Assembly: GCA_029556335.1 (NCBI GenBank)
Contig: JAKQFA010000026.1
Coordinates: 1 to 43,667 of the forward strand
Length of the DNA stretch: 43,667 bases
Source: Methanobacteriota archaeon
GTDB lineage: Archaea > Methanobacteriota > Methanobacteria > Methanobacteriales > Methanobacteriaceae
Direction of reading: 5' to 3'
Position numbers and translations under genes: made by a program. Of this stretch, positions 7,057 through 18,908 are shown in pieces. The notes under the pieces are model-generated. The model made no database searches. It was not told the origin of the DNA and saw only the letters and a list, made by a program, of their open reading frames with translations. How positions within the stretch are numbered: the first letter of the stretch is position 1; every line of letters starts with the position of its first letter.

Positions 7057-8104
7057 TACGAAGGAAGTCAAAGCCTTGGACTTTGATATATCTAGATCAA
7101 CAGAAGAAGAGCGAAAACTGTCCTTCAAAGACGAATTTTGCATCGGCTGCGGTATATGCGAAAAAGTATGTCCTGTTGAAGCAATAGAACTCGGTGATAT
7201 CGGTGCAATTGTAAGAAATGAAGCTGATGTACCGAAAATATGTATTGACGAGGATAAATGCGTTCTCTGTGGTATGTGCAGTGTTGGTTGTCCAGTCGAC
7301 GCCTTAGACTTCACTGTCGATGGTGAATCCATAAAAGACATGGATGTCTATCCACATTACGTGTCTTCTGCCGAAATTGACGATGAAACATGCATATATT
7401 GTAAAGCCTGTGAAACGGCTTGTCCCCGAGAAGCGATCACCATAGCCCGTGATTTGCCAGATAGGGCTAAACTGGTAACTGGTGAAATAGAAATCGATAA
7501 GGAAACTTGTATCGATTGTGGTATATGTGAAGAGATGTGTCCCGCTGATGCCATTACTCTAGAACACAAGATACCAACATCTGCAGATCCTACTGTATCG
7601 TCTGATATAAACGTGGACAAAGATAAATGCGTCTACTGTCTTATCTGCCGCAAAGTATGTCCTGTGGATGCCATTAAGGCTGTTTGTAGGACTTGTTCCT
7701 ACGGAGAATACGACCTGGATCCTGCAGCTGCAGAAATTGAAGGAAGTTCATTCATTGACGATGATTTATGCGTAAGATGTGGATGGTGCCAGGAAATCTG
7801 CCCAGTTGATGCTGCCAAGGTAAAGAAACCATTCAAGGGAGAGCTAACCATAGACCAGGACAAGTGCACAAGCTGTGGAGCGTGTGTGGATATTTGTCCC
7901 TGTGATGTTTTATCCTTCCCCCAACCTGAAGAACCGGGACAAATAGTGGATAAAGTATTCAAGGATGAAAAGTATTGCATATACTGCGGTGCATGTGGAA
8001 ACGTATGCCCAGTAGAAGCTATTACCGTCAAGAGAACCGATGTTGACTATACTCCAACCAAATCCAAGTCATGGAAGAACAAGATGGAGTCTCTAAAAAC
8101 CTAA
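7046..8104 (+). CDS. fwdF: Polyferredoxin FwdF, eight 4Fe-4S motifs
   Basis: The electron-wire subunit of tungsten formylmethanofuran dehydrogenase. I count eight C-x2-C-x2-C-x3-C(P) motifs in 352 residues: CIGCGICEKVCP, CVLCGMCSVGCP, CIYCKACETACP, CIDCGICEEMCP, CVYCLICRKVCP, CVRCGWCQEICP, CTSCGACVDICP and CIYCGACGNVCP, matching the eight clusters known for FwdF. It would carry low-potential electrons between external donors such as heterodisulfide reductase-linked ferredoxins and FwdG/FwdB. GGAGGT five bases before the ATG fixes the start, 11 bp inside fwdH. Confidence 0.95.
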   Translation: MVTNTKEVKALDFDISRSTEEERKLSFKDEFCIGCGICEKVCPVEAIELGDIGAIVRNEADVPKICIDEDKCVLCGMCSVGCPVDALDFTVDGESIKDMDVYPHYVSSAEIDDETCIYCKACETACPREAITIARDLPDRAKLVTGEIEIDKETCIDCGICEEMCPADAITLEHKIPTSADPTVSSDINVDKDKCVYCLICRKVCPVDAIKAVCRTCSYGEYDLDPAAAEIEGSSFIDDDLCVRCGWCQEICPVDAAKVKKPFKGELTIDQDKCTSCGACVDICPCDVLSFPQPEEPGQIVDKVFKDEKYCIYCGACGNVCPVEAITVKRTDVDYTPTKSKSWKNKMESLKT

Positions 8105-8120
8105 GATTTGGGTGATAATG

Positions 8121-8351
8121 ATGGAACTGAAAGTAAACCAAGATAACTGCCTGGGATGTGGTGTCTGTGTAGTGGCCTGCCCAGTAAATGTATCTATAAG
8201 TCCTGAAGTAGCAGGAGGACACGGACCCAAAACTGAAGAAGTAGTCATGATGGTGGAAAACGGAGTAATCAAACTCTTCACCGATGCTAACTGCACCAAA
8301 TGTGGAACCTGCCAACTGTTCTGCCCCGTAGATGCTATATGGCTGGAATGA
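8121..8351 (+). CDS. fwdG: Ferredoxin subunit FwdG, two 4Fe-4S clusters
   Basis: A 76-residue two-cluster ferredoxin of the formylmethanofuran dehydrogenase complex, linking polyferredoxin FwdF to catalytic subunit FwdB. Motifs CLGCGVCVVACPVN and CTKCGTCQLFCPVD are complete. The ribosome binding site GGGTGA suits the second ATG of the tandem pair (8118, 8121) best; either is possible. Gap to fwdF is 16 bp and to fwdD 9 bp. Confidence 0.93.
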   Translation: MELKVNQDNCLGCGVCVVACPVNVSISPEVAGGHGPKTEEVVMMVENGVIKLFTDANCTKCGTCQLFCPVDAIWLE

Positions 8352-8360
8352 GGTGAAAAA

Positions 8361-8891
<531 letters not shown>

Positions 8892-8903
8892 GGAGGCCTT
8901 AAA

Positions 8904-10259
<1,356 letters not shown>

Positions 10260-10268
10260 GGTGATTTC

Positions 10269-11978
<1,710 letters not shown>

Positions 11979-11992
11979 AGGGGGTATTAAGA

Positions 11993-12802
11993 GTGAAGAC
12001 AATAACATTAACCTTAAAGAAAAAATCTCAAATAGCCCTAGAATTCGATGAACTCATCCCAGATGAAGTGTTCACTTGGGAGAAAGCAGACTTCGAAAAC
12101 TACCAGGTACCAGTTGGAAACCGAAGATTCCCATTAACTGACTACTTCGACATAGAAGTGGAAGGAACTGCAGAAAGTCCAGAAGAAGTTAAAATGGTCC
12201 TCGATGGTGACTGCGGCCGAGTAAAGTACATTGGCTGTAAGATGGGAGCCGGAGAGATCATAGTAAACGGAGATGCTGACTTGCACTGCGGAGCAGAAAT
12301 GAAGGGTGGTAAAATCACCGTCAATGGTGATGCCGAAAGTTACGCCGGTCGTGAAATGGAAGGCGGTGAACTGGAAATCATGGGCAACACCAGAGAATTC
12401 TGCGGATGTTCCTACATCGGTGACTGGAGGGGAATGAGTGGAGGTAAAATCATACTCCATGGAAATGCAGGTAAACAACTCGGTGAATGTCTATCCGGTG
12501 GAGAAATCTATGTAAAAGGAGACTGCGACATCTTAGCAGGAATCCACATGAACAAAGGATTCATCCAGATCGATGGGGACGTTACCCGCTGGCCAGGTGG
12601 TCAGATGAAAAACGGTAACATCCTTATCAAAGGAAAATTGGGAATTCTCCTGGAAGGATTTGTCTACGACAGTGTCGTTGTTGATCCAGAAATCGATGGA
12701 AAAACCTTTTCTGGAAAATACATCAAATACATTGGTGACATAGCTGTAAATGGTAAAGGTGGCCTCTACCTCAACGCAGAAAAAAACAGAGAATTCTTAT
12801 AA
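11993..12802 (+). CDS. fwdC: FwdC, beta-helix (GXGXG) subunit
   Basis: Structural subunit of formylmethanofuran dehydrogenase made of a right-handed beta-helix like the C-terminal part of glutamate synthase. From residue about 75 on, the repeats run as GAGEIIVNGDADLHCGAEM, GGKITVNGDAESYAGREM, GGELEIMGNTREFCG and so on, the typical G-x2-M-x-G-G-x-I-x-(V/I)-x-G pattern. It starts with GTG at 11993 behind GGGGG; 269 residues is the usual length. It is the last structural gene: a stem-loop followed by T-rich DNA covers its stop codon. Confidence 0.95.
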   Translation: MKTITLTLKKKSQIALEFDELIPDEVFTWEKADFENYQVPVGNRRFPLTDYFDIEVEGTAESPEEVKMVLDGDCGRVKYIGCKMGAGEIIVNGDADLHCGAEMKGGKITVNGDAESYAGREMEGGELEIMGNTREFCGCSYIGDWRGMSGGKIILHGNAGKQLGECLSGGEIYVKGDCDILAGIHMNKGFIQIDGDVTRWPGGQMKNGNILIKGKLGILLEGFVYDSVVVDPEIDGKTFSGKYIKYIGDIAVNGKGGLYLNAEKNREFL

Positions 12803-12835
12803 TCTCTGTTCACCCATTTTTTTTAATTTTTTTTT
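12785..12835 (+). terminator. Hairpin plus poly-T terminator of the fwd operon
   Basis: AACAGAGA and TCTCTGTT form an 8-bp stem with a 10-base loop (12785-12810) that contains the fwdC stop codon, followed by T8 (12817-12824) and T9 (12827-12835). The tracts alone would be a good archaeal terminator; the added hairpin is less usual. Confidence 0.7.
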
Positions 12836-12891
12836 CAAAAACAAAATTTTTTTTAACAGGTTACTGTATAACAATTTATCAAGTGATTTTT

Positions 12892-13185
12892 ATGGAAGAA
12901 GAAATATTTCTGAAGGCCGATGAGACTATAGACTATCTCAAAGAGAATGTTGAAACCCATGATATTCTTGAAATTTCATATAATCGTATTTATGCTCCTG
13001 GAGAGGTTTTAGGGATTCAAATGGAAGAAGAACACGGGGAAGAATTCCTTCAGCTTACTTTACACTTGACTGGAGAACTGGTCAACCAGACGGTGCGAAT
13101 AAACATGCATGCCATAAAGGATGATCTTATTGAAATAATACATACTCATGGAGAAGATTCCAGGATTATTGTGGTGGAAGATTAG
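12892..13185 (+). CDS. Small acidic methanogen protein, first of a tandem pair
   Basis: A 97-residue acidic protein without membrane segments or cysteines. It is a clear paralogue of the next gene: both hold IDY(L/V)K(E/K)NV near residue 15, then (I/L)SYNR(I/V)(Y/F)-PGEV, then a (V/D)I-(M/L)---IK-DLIE segment. It may belong to the methanogen-only DUF2097 family, from memory and unchecked. AGTGA five bases upstream favours the ATG at 12892 over the in-frame GTG at 12883. It follows the fwd terminator, so it likely has its own promoter, though linkage to fwd suggests a connected role. No function can be assigned. Confidence 0.75.
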   Translation: MEEEIFLKADETIDYLKENVETHDILEISYNRIYAPGEVLGIQMEEEHGEEFLQLTLHLTGELVNQTVRINMHAIKDDLIEIIHTHGEDSRIIVVED

Positions 13186-13217
13186 TGGATAAAATTTGAT
13201 GTAGTGGGGTGATTATG

Positions 13218-13538
13218 ATGGTGAAAGAATTAACGATGGATTGTGAAGAAGTGATCGATTACGTTAAAAAGAACGTAAAGGCCTATGACAATGTTGAACT
13301 GTCCTACAATCGAGTTTTCACTCCAGGTGAGGTAATAAACATAGAGACCTGTGTGCTCAAAGGCGGAAAAAAGAGCTGCACAATACTAGTTCAACTGGAT
13401 GGGGACACGATTCATAGTACCGTAGATATTGATCTTGAAGAAATAAAATACGATTTAATTGAAGTTAAACACATCCCCCAGGATGGTGACGAGACTCTAA
13501 TCACCATAGATACTTGTGAAGAAGAATTCGAAGAATAA
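13218..13538 (+). CDS. Small acidic methanogen protein, second of a tandem pair
   Basis: A 106-residue acidic paralogue of the gene just upstream, sharing IDYVKKNV, LSYNRVFTPGEVINI and IKYDLIEVKH. Unlike its neighbour it has four cysteines (one near residue 8, the pair in CVLKGGKKSC, and one in the C-terminal DTCEEEFEE), so the copies have diverged in possible metal or thiol chemistry. GGGGTGA suits the second of two ATGs (13215, 13218). The gap to the first copy is 32 bp, so they are probably cotranscribed. It converges on modE with 8 bp between stops. Function unknown; possibly DUF2097. Confidence 0.75.
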   Translation: MVKELTMDCEEVIDYVKKNVKAYDNVELSYNRVFTPGEVINIETCVLKGGKKSCTILVQLDGDTIHSTVDIDLEEIKYDLIEVKHIPQDGDETLITIDTCEEEFEE

Positions 13539-13546
13539 TGTGGTGT

Positions 13547-14239
13547 TTATATCTTAACCATGGCTAATGCTGCTGCTTTAAAACCTATGTAAATTTCTTT
13601 TCCCAAGGTCAGGTTAAGTTGCTCCCGGGCATATTCTGTGATATCGGCAAAAAGTGAGGTATTGCCGAGATTTACATTTAAACGCACTAGATTGTCCTTG
13701 AGTTCCATACCCACGATCCTCCCTGGAAATATGTTCCGTACGCTGGACTCGTGGGGTTCCAGCATCACAAAAATATCGTCAGGACTTATTAGTACTAGGA
13801 CTCGATCACCGACTTTGAAGTTTCCTCGCAGGGGAAGAACCACTTTTTTTCCATTTAAATGAATGTTTGCAATTTTATTCTCTACGTCGATTTCTTCAAT
13901 GTTACCTTCAATCTCATTAACATCGGCATGCATTTTCAGAATGCTCTCTACTTTCCTGTATTCTTTTAAGATAGATTTTCCTGCGTCGGTGAGTTTACTT
14001 TCACCACCACCACCTTTTCCTCCTCTCTGGGTGGCTACAATTCGCCTGTTAATCTCTTTTTCAAGATCTTCAATGTACTTCAATGCACTTCGATAGGGGA
14101 TATTTGCATTTTTAGAGGCTTCCATAATAGAGTTACATTCATCTATGAACTTTAGAAGCTTGAATTTCTTTTTATTAACGAGAATTATTGATTCGTCGAA
14201 TTTTAATCGGTATTGTGGTCCTTCTTTTGATCGGTCCAT
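13547..14239 (-). CDS. modE: ModE-type molybdate/tungstate-responsive regulator
   Basis: Residues about 15-100 form the ModE winged helix, with the wing signature ATQRGGKGGGGESKLTDAG. The C-terminal half (about 110-230) holds TOBE/Mop-like oxyanion-binding repeats, ending in the typical LGKEIYIGFKAAALAMV. It would bind molybdate or tungstate and control uptake and enzyme genes. The ATG at 14239 follows GAGGA at 6 bases; the in-frame TTG at 14257 lies before that site and is rejected. It is the last gene of modA-modB-modC-modE (100 bp after modC). The dyads at 17153, 17591 and 24048 are its likely targets. Confidence 0.9.
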   Translation of the reverse strand: MDRSKEGPQYRLKFDESIILVNKKKFKLLKFIDECNSIMEASKNANIPYRSALKYIEDLEKEINRRIVATQRGGKGGGGESKLTDAGKSILKEYRKVESILKMHADVNEIEGNIEEIDVENKIANIHLNGKKVVLPLRGNFKVGDRVLVLISPDDIFVMLEPHESSVRNIFPGRIVGMELKDNLVRLNVNLGNTSLFADITEYAREQLNLTLGKEIYIGFKAAALAMVKI

Positions 14240-14338
14240 GAAAAGTCCTCTAATCAAATATTACTTTAAATTTATATTTAGTCTAATAAAAAATTTTCCG
14301 GAGGTATTGGAAATAAAAGATTCCCAGTGGCTTCTATT

Positions 14339-15439
14339 TCAAGCAGAAAATAGTGCACTGTAAGATTGCTCCTCGTCTATTATTTTGACGTTAACTGACT
14401 TAAAACTTAAATATATTTCTTTCTCTTTTTTTATTCCCAGTATGTCCAGTGAACTGGGAGTTATTATCCCTTTAAAGGTGGTGCCGTTCACATCTACCTC
14501 TACCCAAACTGTGGGGCCGATGAGTATGATATCAGTAACTATGCCTTTTAACTGGTTTCTGATGGACGATACAAATGATTGATTGGAAAATATTATATTT
14601 TCAGGTCGTACTGCTACCATTACTTTTTTATCATCATTAGTATCAGTATCTGAACTATGCAAAATCAGATTTTGATTAACTTTCACATCAGTGATGCCTT
14701 TACTCTTCCCAACCACTTCTCCTTCGAAGATGTTGTGAACACCTACAAAGTCAGCCACAAAATTATGACAAGGTTTAGAGAAAACATCTGCTACTATACC
14801 CTGCTGCAGGATCTTACCGTTTTTCATCACTGCCACTTGTTCAGCTAAACTCCAGACATCATTAAAGTTATGGCTTACATGGATACAGGTAGTTTGATAA
14901 TCGCTGATTGCCTTTTTTATTAACTCTGTCAGATAGGCGTGGGTGTTAACATCCAGGGCACTGAATGGCTCATCCATTAACAGGATGTTGGGTTCAACAA
15001 TAAGGGACCTAGCGATGGCTGTTCGCTGTTTTTCTCCACCACTCAGGGTTTCAGGATTTCGATCCAGTAAATGTTCAATTTTGAGGCGATCAGCCATGTC
15101 ATATACCCGGGATTTTATAACTTCTCTGTCTTTAACTTTTTTCTCAAGACCATAGGCAATATTTTCAAATACATTCATGTTGGGGAAAAGGACGTAGTCC
15201 TGGTAGACAATGCTGATGCCTCTTTTTTCGGGGTTAAGGTTAGTGATGTCTTCACCTTCCAGGAAAATCTTCCCTGTTTGGGGCTGGAAAAAACCAGCTA
15301 TTGTTTCTAACAACACGGATTTTCCAGAGCCGGTGGGCCCAATTATAACCATGTAATCGTTTTTTTCTAAATTAAGATTCACACCAGTTAAGTGAAACTG
15401 ACCCAAGTCCACGCATAAATTTTTCACTTCTAAAAACAT
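14339..15439 (-). CDS. Molybdate/tungstate ABC transporter ATP-binding protein (ModC/WtpC)
   Basis: The ATPase of a molybdate/tungstate importer, acting at the inner face of the membrane. Walker A GPTGSGKS (34-41), Q-loop VYQDYVLFPNM (Q80), signature LSGGEKQR (132-139), Walker B ILLMDEPF (152-159) and switch His190 (HVSHNF) are all present. A C-terminal TOBE domain (about 230-366) probably binds oxyanion for feedback control. Only 5 bp separate it from the permease gene. The ModC and WtpC names cannot be separated without alignment. Confidence 0.93.
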   Translation of the reverse strand: MFLEVKNLCVDLGQFHLTGVNLNLEKNDYMVIIGPTGSGKSVLLETIAGFFQPQTGKIFLEGEDITNLNPEKRGISIVYQDYVLFPNMNVFENIAYGLEKKVKDREVIKSRVYDMADRLKIEHLLDRNPETLSGGEKQRTAIARSLIVEPNILLMDEPFSALDVNTHAYLTELIKKAISDYQTTCIHVSHNFNDVWSLAEQVAVMKNGKILQQGIVADVFSKPCHNFVADFVGVHNIFEGEVVGKSKGITDVKVNQNLILHSSDTDTNDDKKVMVAVRPENIIFSNQSFVSSIRNQLKGIVTDIILIGPTVWVEVDVNGTTFKGIITPSSLDILGIKKEKEIYLSFKSVNVKIIDEEQSYSALFSA

Positions 15440-15444
15440 GAGAT

Positions 15445-16236
15445 CTAACCTGCTCCTTCGATGTTCTGATAAGCGTACTTCTCCAGGACGAAAATGGCTA
15501 TAAAGGAAATTAAAACTAGTATTATCGCCGCTGTAATGGCATTATCTATACTTCCCAGGGATAGATTATAGTAAATAGCAATGGGTAGAGTTTCTGTTTT
15601 TAAATAAGTTCCACCACCCACCAATAAGACTGCTCCAAAGGTTCCAATACATCTTGCTATGGTGACCACTGAAGAAGCGAATATACCGCCTTTAGCGAGT
15701 GGTAAAGTGATATTTTTTAATGTTTCAAGTTCCCCGTAACCTAAGCTTCTGGAAACAAATTCATACCTAGGATTCACGTAGTTGAAGGTGGAGTACAATA
15801 TTCGCACTGAGTAGGGGAAGGCCACAAAGAATTGGGCAATGATGATGCCGGTGGTGGTGAACACAATGTTAATTCCCAAAGAATGCAGTATACTCCCGAT
15901 TAAAGGATTACCAAAGAGCATTAATATGGCAATACCCAGCACGATTTCTGGAAAGGCCATGGGAAGGTCTATAATGCTTTTCACTGCACTTTTAAACGGA
16001 AAATTGTATCTGGCCAGAGAATAAGCGGTGGGTATCGCCACTATCATCACACCAAAAGCAGCGATTATGGAAGTGGATAAGGTTAATCTCAAAGCGAATT
16101 GTATCTCATCAGAAAAAAATGCATTTACAAATCCTTCGAATGAGGGAATAACAAATAAACTACCAATAATAAGGAACAAAATACTGGTAAAAATAAAAGA
16201 TATGGATATGAAGGATATTTCCAACTTACTTCTCAT
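15445..16236 (-). CDS. Molybdate/tungstate ABC transporter permease (ModB/WtpB)
   Basis: A 263-residue membrane protein with about six hydrophobic helices, starting with FISISFIFTSILFLIIGSLF. The ABC coupling motif EAA---G appears in variant form as SRSLGYGELETLKNITLPLA, where it docks on the ATPase. DLPMAFPEIVLGIAIL is typical of ModB/WtpB. It lies between the binding protein and the ATPase, and their identity supports the substrate. No Shine-Dalgarno sequence is obvious before the ATG at 16236. Confidence 0.92.
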   Translation of the reverse strand: MRSKLEISFISISFIFTSILFLIIGSLFVIPSFEGFVNAFFSDEIQFALRLTLSTSIIAAFGVMIVAIPTAYSLARYNFPFKSAVKSIIDLPMAFPEIVLGIAILMLFGNPLIGSILHSLGINIVFTTTGIIIAQFFVAFPYSVRILYSTFNYVNPRYEFVSRSLGYGELETLKNITLPLAKGGIFASSVVTIARCIGTFGAVLLVGGGTYLKTETLPIAIYYNLSLGSIDNAITAAIILVLISFIAIFVLEKYAYQNIEGAG

Positions 16237-16307
16237 TTTTTCGTCTTTGTTTTTTATTTCAGATGAAGTTTACGATTAAAATGGAACACCATCATATCCT
16301 ATTGATA

Positions 16308-17105
16308 TTACTTCACCGGTTTGAAACCGTTTTTTTCCCAGATAGCCATTCCTTCCGGAGAAGATACGAATTCCAGGAATGTCTGGGCTGTATTTTTGTT
16401 TTTGCTGAAGATGGTTAGTGCCACTCCGATGGTTCCAATTTCATTCTGATCTTCTGGAATGGTGATAATATCGATTTTGCCTTCGGCTGCAGCTTTGGAC
16501 GCGGTGTCGTTCATTACTATGGCAGCGTCTACTTGTCCAGAGGTTAGGTAGGTCATAAGCTGATTCACGGTAGGCGCATAGACAACCACATTGGTTTTAA
16601 CTGCTTCCAGATTTCCAGTTTTGTTCAATAGTTTGATGGCTTGTTTACCTACTGCTGTGCCGTTAACATCTCCCAAGCCAACTTTAAGTCCAGATTGGCC
16701 TAAATCTGACAATTGAGTTATGTTTTTAGGATTTCCTTTCTGAACACCAATGACCGGGATATGATACACTAAGGAAGTAATTGTATCGTTTACAATGTAA
16801 CCTTTCTTTTTAGCGTTATCCATAAATACTAAATCTCCAGGTACCACGAGATCAGCACTTTTTTGAGTTTCTAACATGGAAAAAATTTCGGCACTGTTAC
16901 CATACTGTACGTTAACAGTCGTACCAGGGTATTTTTCTTCGAATGCTGCTTTCAACTCGTTCATAGCCGACATAGTTCCGGCTCCCGCCAGGACTGTGAT
17001 GTTTCCTTGTGCATTCCCACCAGTTAACATTCCGCTGGCATACAATCCGGCCACTATGATCACTATTGCTATAATTCCAATTATTGCAATATTTTTAGAA
17101 TTCAT
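16308..17105 (-). CDS. Molybdate/tungstate-binding protein (ModA family)
   Basis: The extracellular binding protein of the transporter. An N-terminal hydrophobic stretch (IAIIGIIAIVIIVAGLY) anchors or exports it; the mature part opens with ITVLAGAGTMSAMNELKAAF, the ModA entry with its oxyanion loop, and continues with YGNSAEIFSMLE and VNQLMTYLTSGQVDAAIVM. At 265 residues it is closer to bacterial ModA than to the longer archaeal WtpA. The ATG at 17105 follows GGAGGTTGAAA. Its promoter carries the dyad at 17153-17176, so it is probably repressed by ModE when metal is plentiful. Confidence 0.92.
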   Translation of the reverse strand: MNSKNIAIIGIIAIVIIVAGLYASGMLTGGNAQGNITVLAGAGTMSAMNELKAAFEEKYPGTTVNVQYGNSAEIFSMLETQKSADLVVPGDLVFMDNAKKKGYIVNDTITSLVYHIPVIGVQKGNPKNITQLSDLGQSGLKVGLGDVNGTAVGKQAIKLLNKTGNLEAVKTNVVVYAPTVNQLMTYLTSGQVDAAIVMNDTASKAAAEGKIDIITIPEDQNEIGTIGVALTIFSKNKNTAQTFLEFVSSPEGMAIWEKNGFKPVK

Positions 17106-17152
17106 TTTCAACCTCCACAAAATGTTCTAACACTAAGATACTAGAATTAACT

Positions 17153-17176
17153 AGAAATGCATATATATACATTTCG
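17153..17176. promoter_or_regulatory. ModE-type dyad over the modA TATA box
   Basis: Read on the minus strand: CGAAATG-N10-CATTTCT, with TATATATATG in the middle as TATA box, about 50 bp before the modA start. Six of seven arm positions pair. The same layout recurs at 17591 and 24048. A bound protein would block TBP, giving repression. The arms (CG, one base, then an AT-rich run) resemble bacterial ModE sites. Confidence 0.65.
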
Positions 17177-17441
17177 CATACAACTCAAATTAGAATTAGC
17201 AAAAATATTTGATTATATTAATTTTTATTAGCAATTAGAAATATTTCACGATACACGAATTTTTTACAATCGCTTTTTCTTATTACTGTGCATAAGAACG
17301 GATATTTAAATGCAATTGCATTGTTATTATCTTATTCGCTTTACAATGTTTAGGATACAGTAAGATATAGAATGAAAGAGAAATGAAGATAATTTCGTCT
17401 TTTTTTCTCAATGGGTATTTAGATATTAGAAACATGTATTA

Positions 17442-17578
17442 ATGAGACGTATAGACGAAACATCTCTTCACTCTATATGTACCAACAATTTGCCCTATTG
17501 CAGTGTTGGATGTGTGGAATGAACCTAGTGCAAAGGACAAATGGTATGGTTGACCAAGTTCAACTCTTTCGAAGGTAA
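17442..17578 (+). pseudogene. Frameshifted remnant of a formate dehydrogenase alpha-type N-terminus
   Basis: From an ATG at 17442 a frame reads 26 residues ending NLPYCSVGCVE and a stop. Skipping two bases after the Cys codon at 17511 (a TG duplicated in TGTG) the reading continues GMNLVQRTNGMVDQVQ to a stop at 17576. Joined, PYCSVGC-GMNLV matches the first Fe-S motif of FdhA-type Mo/W oxidoreductases (CPYCGVGCGMNLV type), with the first Cys lost. Nothing else of the gene remains. The match is short, so this is a tentative but specific call. Confidence 0.45.
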
Positions 17579-17590
17579 TTGATAATATAA

Positions 17591-17614
17591 TGAAATGCAT
17601 ATATAAACATATCG
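17591..17614. promoter_or_regulatory. Orphan ModE-type dyad with TATA box in the scar zone
   Basis: TGAAATG-N10-CATATCG, with CATATATAAA in the middle. On the minus strand it differs from the modA site at only two of the 23 shared positions. No intact gene starts from it in either direction: plus leads into the antisense of the modC stump, and minus crosses the fdhA scrap towards modA. It is probably the control site of a lost metal gene, or a distant second promoter for modA. Confidence 0.6.
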
Positions 17615-17769
17615 AAATATGAAGTTATTTTCTAAAGTGTGATAATTGCAAAGATTTGATTTGAGCAGTTTTGATTGGTTATTTTATGGATATCATAAAA
17701 AATATCACACGATCTATTGGAATGAAATACATTTTTTAAGAAGATTTAGAGTTAAAAGATCTATCGAGA

Positions 17770-18295
17770 CTAAAATACATGTACCGCCGTTGCTTTAAAA
17801 TAGGTCCACACACTCTTCCCAATATTTAGTTCTATATCTAAAAAAGATTGTCTAGTTAAAAAGACAACAATTGGTTCCCCAACATCAATGGTTAGCTTTA
17901 TAATAGCACCGGTATCCACTATTTCTATTATGTTTCCTTTGAATACATTTCTTGCACTGGTTTCTACCTGTTTTGTGGATAGTATAATATCTTCCGGCCT
18001 TACTGTAATATGGACATGTCCTCTTTTTAGTTCGGTGGAGTATATTGAAATATTACCAGTATCGATTAAAGTTAATTTTTCTCCGTCTTTTTTAGCAATA
18101 CATTCGATTATATTTTCTGCTCCCACAAATTCCGCCACAAAATTATCAGCTGGTTGTCTGAAAATTTCGGTGGAAGTTCCTACCTGAGAGATTTTACCGT
18201 CTTTCATGATGGCGATTCGATCAGCAAGTATCAATGCTTCGTCGAAGTTACGCGTCACGTGAATGAAGGTAATGGCAAATTTTATTTTATTCGAT
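17770..18295 (-). pseudogene. C-terminal stump of a second ModC-type ABC ATPase
   Basis: The open frame 18333-17770 begins inside the tail of the methyltransferase gene; recognisable homology starts near 18290 with TFIHVTRNFDEALILADRIA, the switch region of an ABC ATPase, followed by an intact TOBE part (DNFVAEFVGAENIIE, then VRPEDIILS, ending GKSVWTYFKATAVHVF). Walker A, Q-loop, signature and Walker B, about 180 residues, are missing, and the switch His is Arg. It resembles the intact ModC at 14339 closely. The cut lies at the end of the methyltransferase gene, as expected of a deletion junction. Confidence 0.8.
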
Positions 18296-18898
18296 ACTTT
18301 TTTCAAATAAAACCCATAATCCGGATTCATCATCTAGTAACTGGTAATTATTAATTTCTGCTTTTTGAACTGCTATTTCCAGAGTAGCTATATCTATTTT
18401 AGGAGGACTCTCATAGTTCTCTTCTTGGTTTTTAAAGGTTTTTTTGACTAATTTCTTCGTGGTTTTGTTTCCAAATCCTCCCCCTATATAAGAAGCTCCT
18501 CCTGGCTTTAAAACCGCATATATCTTTTTTAAGGCGGAGGCAAGGTCTTTCCAGAAGAACATGGATCCTCGACTGAAAATAAGATGGGCATAATTGTCGG
18601 GAAATGGCATCTGATGGACATCGGCCAGCATCGGAAGTATTCTATCTTTAAAACCACATTTAGCTATGTTTTTCCCAGCGATTTTGTACATTTCCGGTGA
18701 AATGTCCATTGCATATATTTTTAGTTCTGTAATTCGTGCCATGGCTATAGAAAGAGATGCAGGACCGCTACCCACCTCAATGGCTACTCCCTTCATGATT
18801 TGAAACTTGTTGGTGATCTGACTGGCAATTAGGGGATAAACTGGTGCATGGGGCTCATTGAGTGACAGGGAGTCTGTTATTTGTGAATTTCTTTCCAT
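18287..18898 (-). CDS. Class I SAM-dependent methyltransferase
   Basis: A 203-residue Rossmann methyltransferase: motif I AIEVGSGPASLSIAMA (about 40-55), motif II acidic end YAMDISPEM, HQMPFPDNYAHLIFSRGSMF at motif IV, and VLKPGGASYIGGGF at motif VI. No substrate domain is evident. It starts 10 bp after DUF364 and ends the metal-transport operon. Its 3' end abuts the ModC stump, so the C-terminus may be altered by the deletion; it still reads well to LWVLFEKSIE. Confidence 0.85.
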   Translation of the reverse strand: MERNSQITDSLSLNEPHAPVYPLIASQITNKFQIMKGVAIEVGSGPASLSIAMARITELKIYAMDISPEMYKIAGKNIAKCGFKDRILPMLADVHQMPFPDNYAHLIFSRGSMFFWKDLASALKKIYAVLKPGGASYIGGGFGNKTTKKLVKKTFKNQEENYESPPKIDIATLEIAVQKAEINNYQLLDDESGLWVLFEKSIE

Positions 18899-18908
18899 TT
18901 TTTATCTT

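Noticed and set aside
8028..8315. Minus-strand frames of 60 to 110 codons across fwdF and fwdG, and similar ones across fwdA, fwdB and fwdC
   Set aside because: They lie wholly inside well-supported genes in other frames and show no family motifs.
13635..14096. Plus-strand frames opposite modE
   Set aside because: They are shadows of modE: Ser/Pro/Phe-rich translation typical of antisense reading.
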